Part shown: positions 6,836-7,187 of the stretch, piece by piece
Layout of the letters: each line of letters opens with the position of its first letter
Numbering within the stretch: the first letter of the stretch is position 1
Origin: CADCWF01 sp903864575
GTDB lineage: Bacteria; Chloroflexota; Chloroflexia; Thermomicrobiales; UBA6265
Assembly: GCA_040376155.1 (NCBI GenBank)
Contig: JBEIRG010000223.1
Location: 1-7,187 of the forward strand
DNA length: 7,187 nucleotides
Direction of reading: 5' to 3'
Position numbers and translations under genes: made by a program
Notes under the pieces: model-generated
Told to the model about the DNA's origin: nothing
The model's input: only the letters and a program-made list of their open reading frames with translations
Database searches by the model: none

Positions 6836-7065
6836 AGAACATCCCTCCTCAGTCCCGCTTCGGGTTCGATGGCTGCATCAGGCGCTCGCAGGCCGGCCGG
6901 CCAGTCATCGCCACCCCGGATGTTGGCGGCGCAGCGGATGATCGGCATGTCGCTCCATTTTGGCAGCGATCCGGTTGCTGTCCAATCCGCAAATAGTGGC
7001 GTGATGAGCGCGGGCATGCAACGCAGGAAAATGGCGTCGCCGCGCGGCGCACCGATCCTGACCAC
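6832..7065 (-). CDS. Small hypothetical ORF overlapping the methyltransferase start
   Basis: This is a 77-codon frame whose TGA (6832-6834) shares four bases (GTGA) with the GTG start of copy B, a layout typical of translational coupling in operons. About 70% of its third codon positions are G or C by my count, compatible with coding here. I recognise no domain. The sequence has Trp and hydrophobic residues in its middle (for example around L-I-T-P-L-F-A-D-W), with no signal peptide or clear membrane helix. The GTG at 7063-7065 has no ribosome binding site. A shorter version starting at ATG 6946-6948 (38 residues) has GGAG four bases upstream. An in-frame stop lies nine codons above the GTG, so it may instead be the remnant of a longer decayed gene, or simply an open frame in GC-rich DNA. 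Confidence 0.3.
   Translation of the reverse strand: MVRIGAPRGDAIFLRCMPALITPLFADWTATGSLPKWSDMPIIRCAANIRGGDDWPAGLRAPDAAIEPEAGLRRDVL
6844..6850 (-). promoter_or_regulatory. Ribosome binding site of methyltransferase copy B
   Basis: On the minus strand this reads GAGGAGG, eight bases before the GTG at 6833-6835. It is the best Shine-Dalgarno sequence in the window. It supports the GTG start over the out-of-frame ATG at 6840-6842, which sits almost on top of the site. Confidence 0.8.
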
Positions 7066-7118
7066 GGCGAACCACGCTACCGGTCCGTTTCACAGCGACG
7101 CCGGCAGCAGCGCGGTCG

Positions 7119-7170
7119 CTCGGCGGGATCAGTGCCGTGCCGCTTCGCCGCTGCCTGCCGTCCCGCCGAG
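7119..7170. repeat. 10-bp perfect inverted repeat near the window end
   Basis: The arms CTCGGCGGGA (7119-7128) and TCCCGCCGAG (7161-7170) are exact reverse complements, separated by 32 bases. No T-run follows on either strand, so a standard terminator is unlikely. It could be a regulatory dyad, an RNA stem, or chance in GC-rich sequence. Bases 7066-7118 show nothing else I can support. Confidence 0.45.
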
Positions 7171-7187
7171 GACGCGGCAGTTCCGGG

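Noticed and set aside
6561..6842. Minus-strand frame starting at ATG 6840-6842
   Set aside because: The start is too close to the GAGGAGG site, and the frame is a shadow of methyltransferase B, whose GTG start in the correct frame has good spacing.
7016..7187. Plus-strand frame from ATG 7016 open to the window edge
   Set aside because: The 57 residues have no protein-like pattern, there is no ribosome binding site, and the frame is cut by the edge.

Overview
This is a GC-rich (about 70% by eye) bacterial chromosomal window with five confident genes. The strong G/C preference at third codon positions, the high-GC helicase with a DbpA-type domain, and a Usp-family protein fit a GC-rich lineage. 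The wording of the helicase core and DbpA-like domain reminds me most of Chloroflexota (Thermomicrobia-like). A GC-rich alphaproteobacterium cannot be excluded, and the assignment rests on recall only.

Layout. Bases 2-241 (+) are the 3' end of a universal stress protein gene. It converges on a 933-residue DEAD-box RNA helicase (395-3196, -), and a GC-rich hairpin with perfect 15-bp arms (333-369) between them looks like a shared terminator. The helicase has a disordered Ala/Glu-rich N-terminal extension with basic clusters and a long Gly/Arg/Gln-rich RGG-type tail built of six imperfect repeats. A 203-base divergent intergenic region (3197-3399) separates it from a family-61-type glycosyltransferase gene (3400-5181, +). 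That protein has a charged N-terminal extension and an extra C-terminal region of unknown role. Facing it are two tandem paralogous class I SAM-dependent methyltransferase genes on the minus strand (5242-5940 and 6134-6835), about 58% identical by hand alignment. Upstream of the second methyltransferase a short low-confidence ORF (6832-7065, -) overlaps its GTG start by four bases. The last ~120 bases hold no gene I can support, only a 10-bp inverted repeat.

How the genes fit together. The helicase and Usp look like general RNA-metabolism and stress functions. The glycosyltransferase and the two methyltransferases look like the edge of a surface-glycan or secondary-metabolite modification locus, although opposite strands mean they are not one operon. 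I found no CRISPR array, insertion sequence, tRNA or rRNA, and no clear sign of a new defence or mobile system. The most distinctive items are the methyltransferase duplication, the low-complexity tails of the helicase, and the extended glycosyltransferase.
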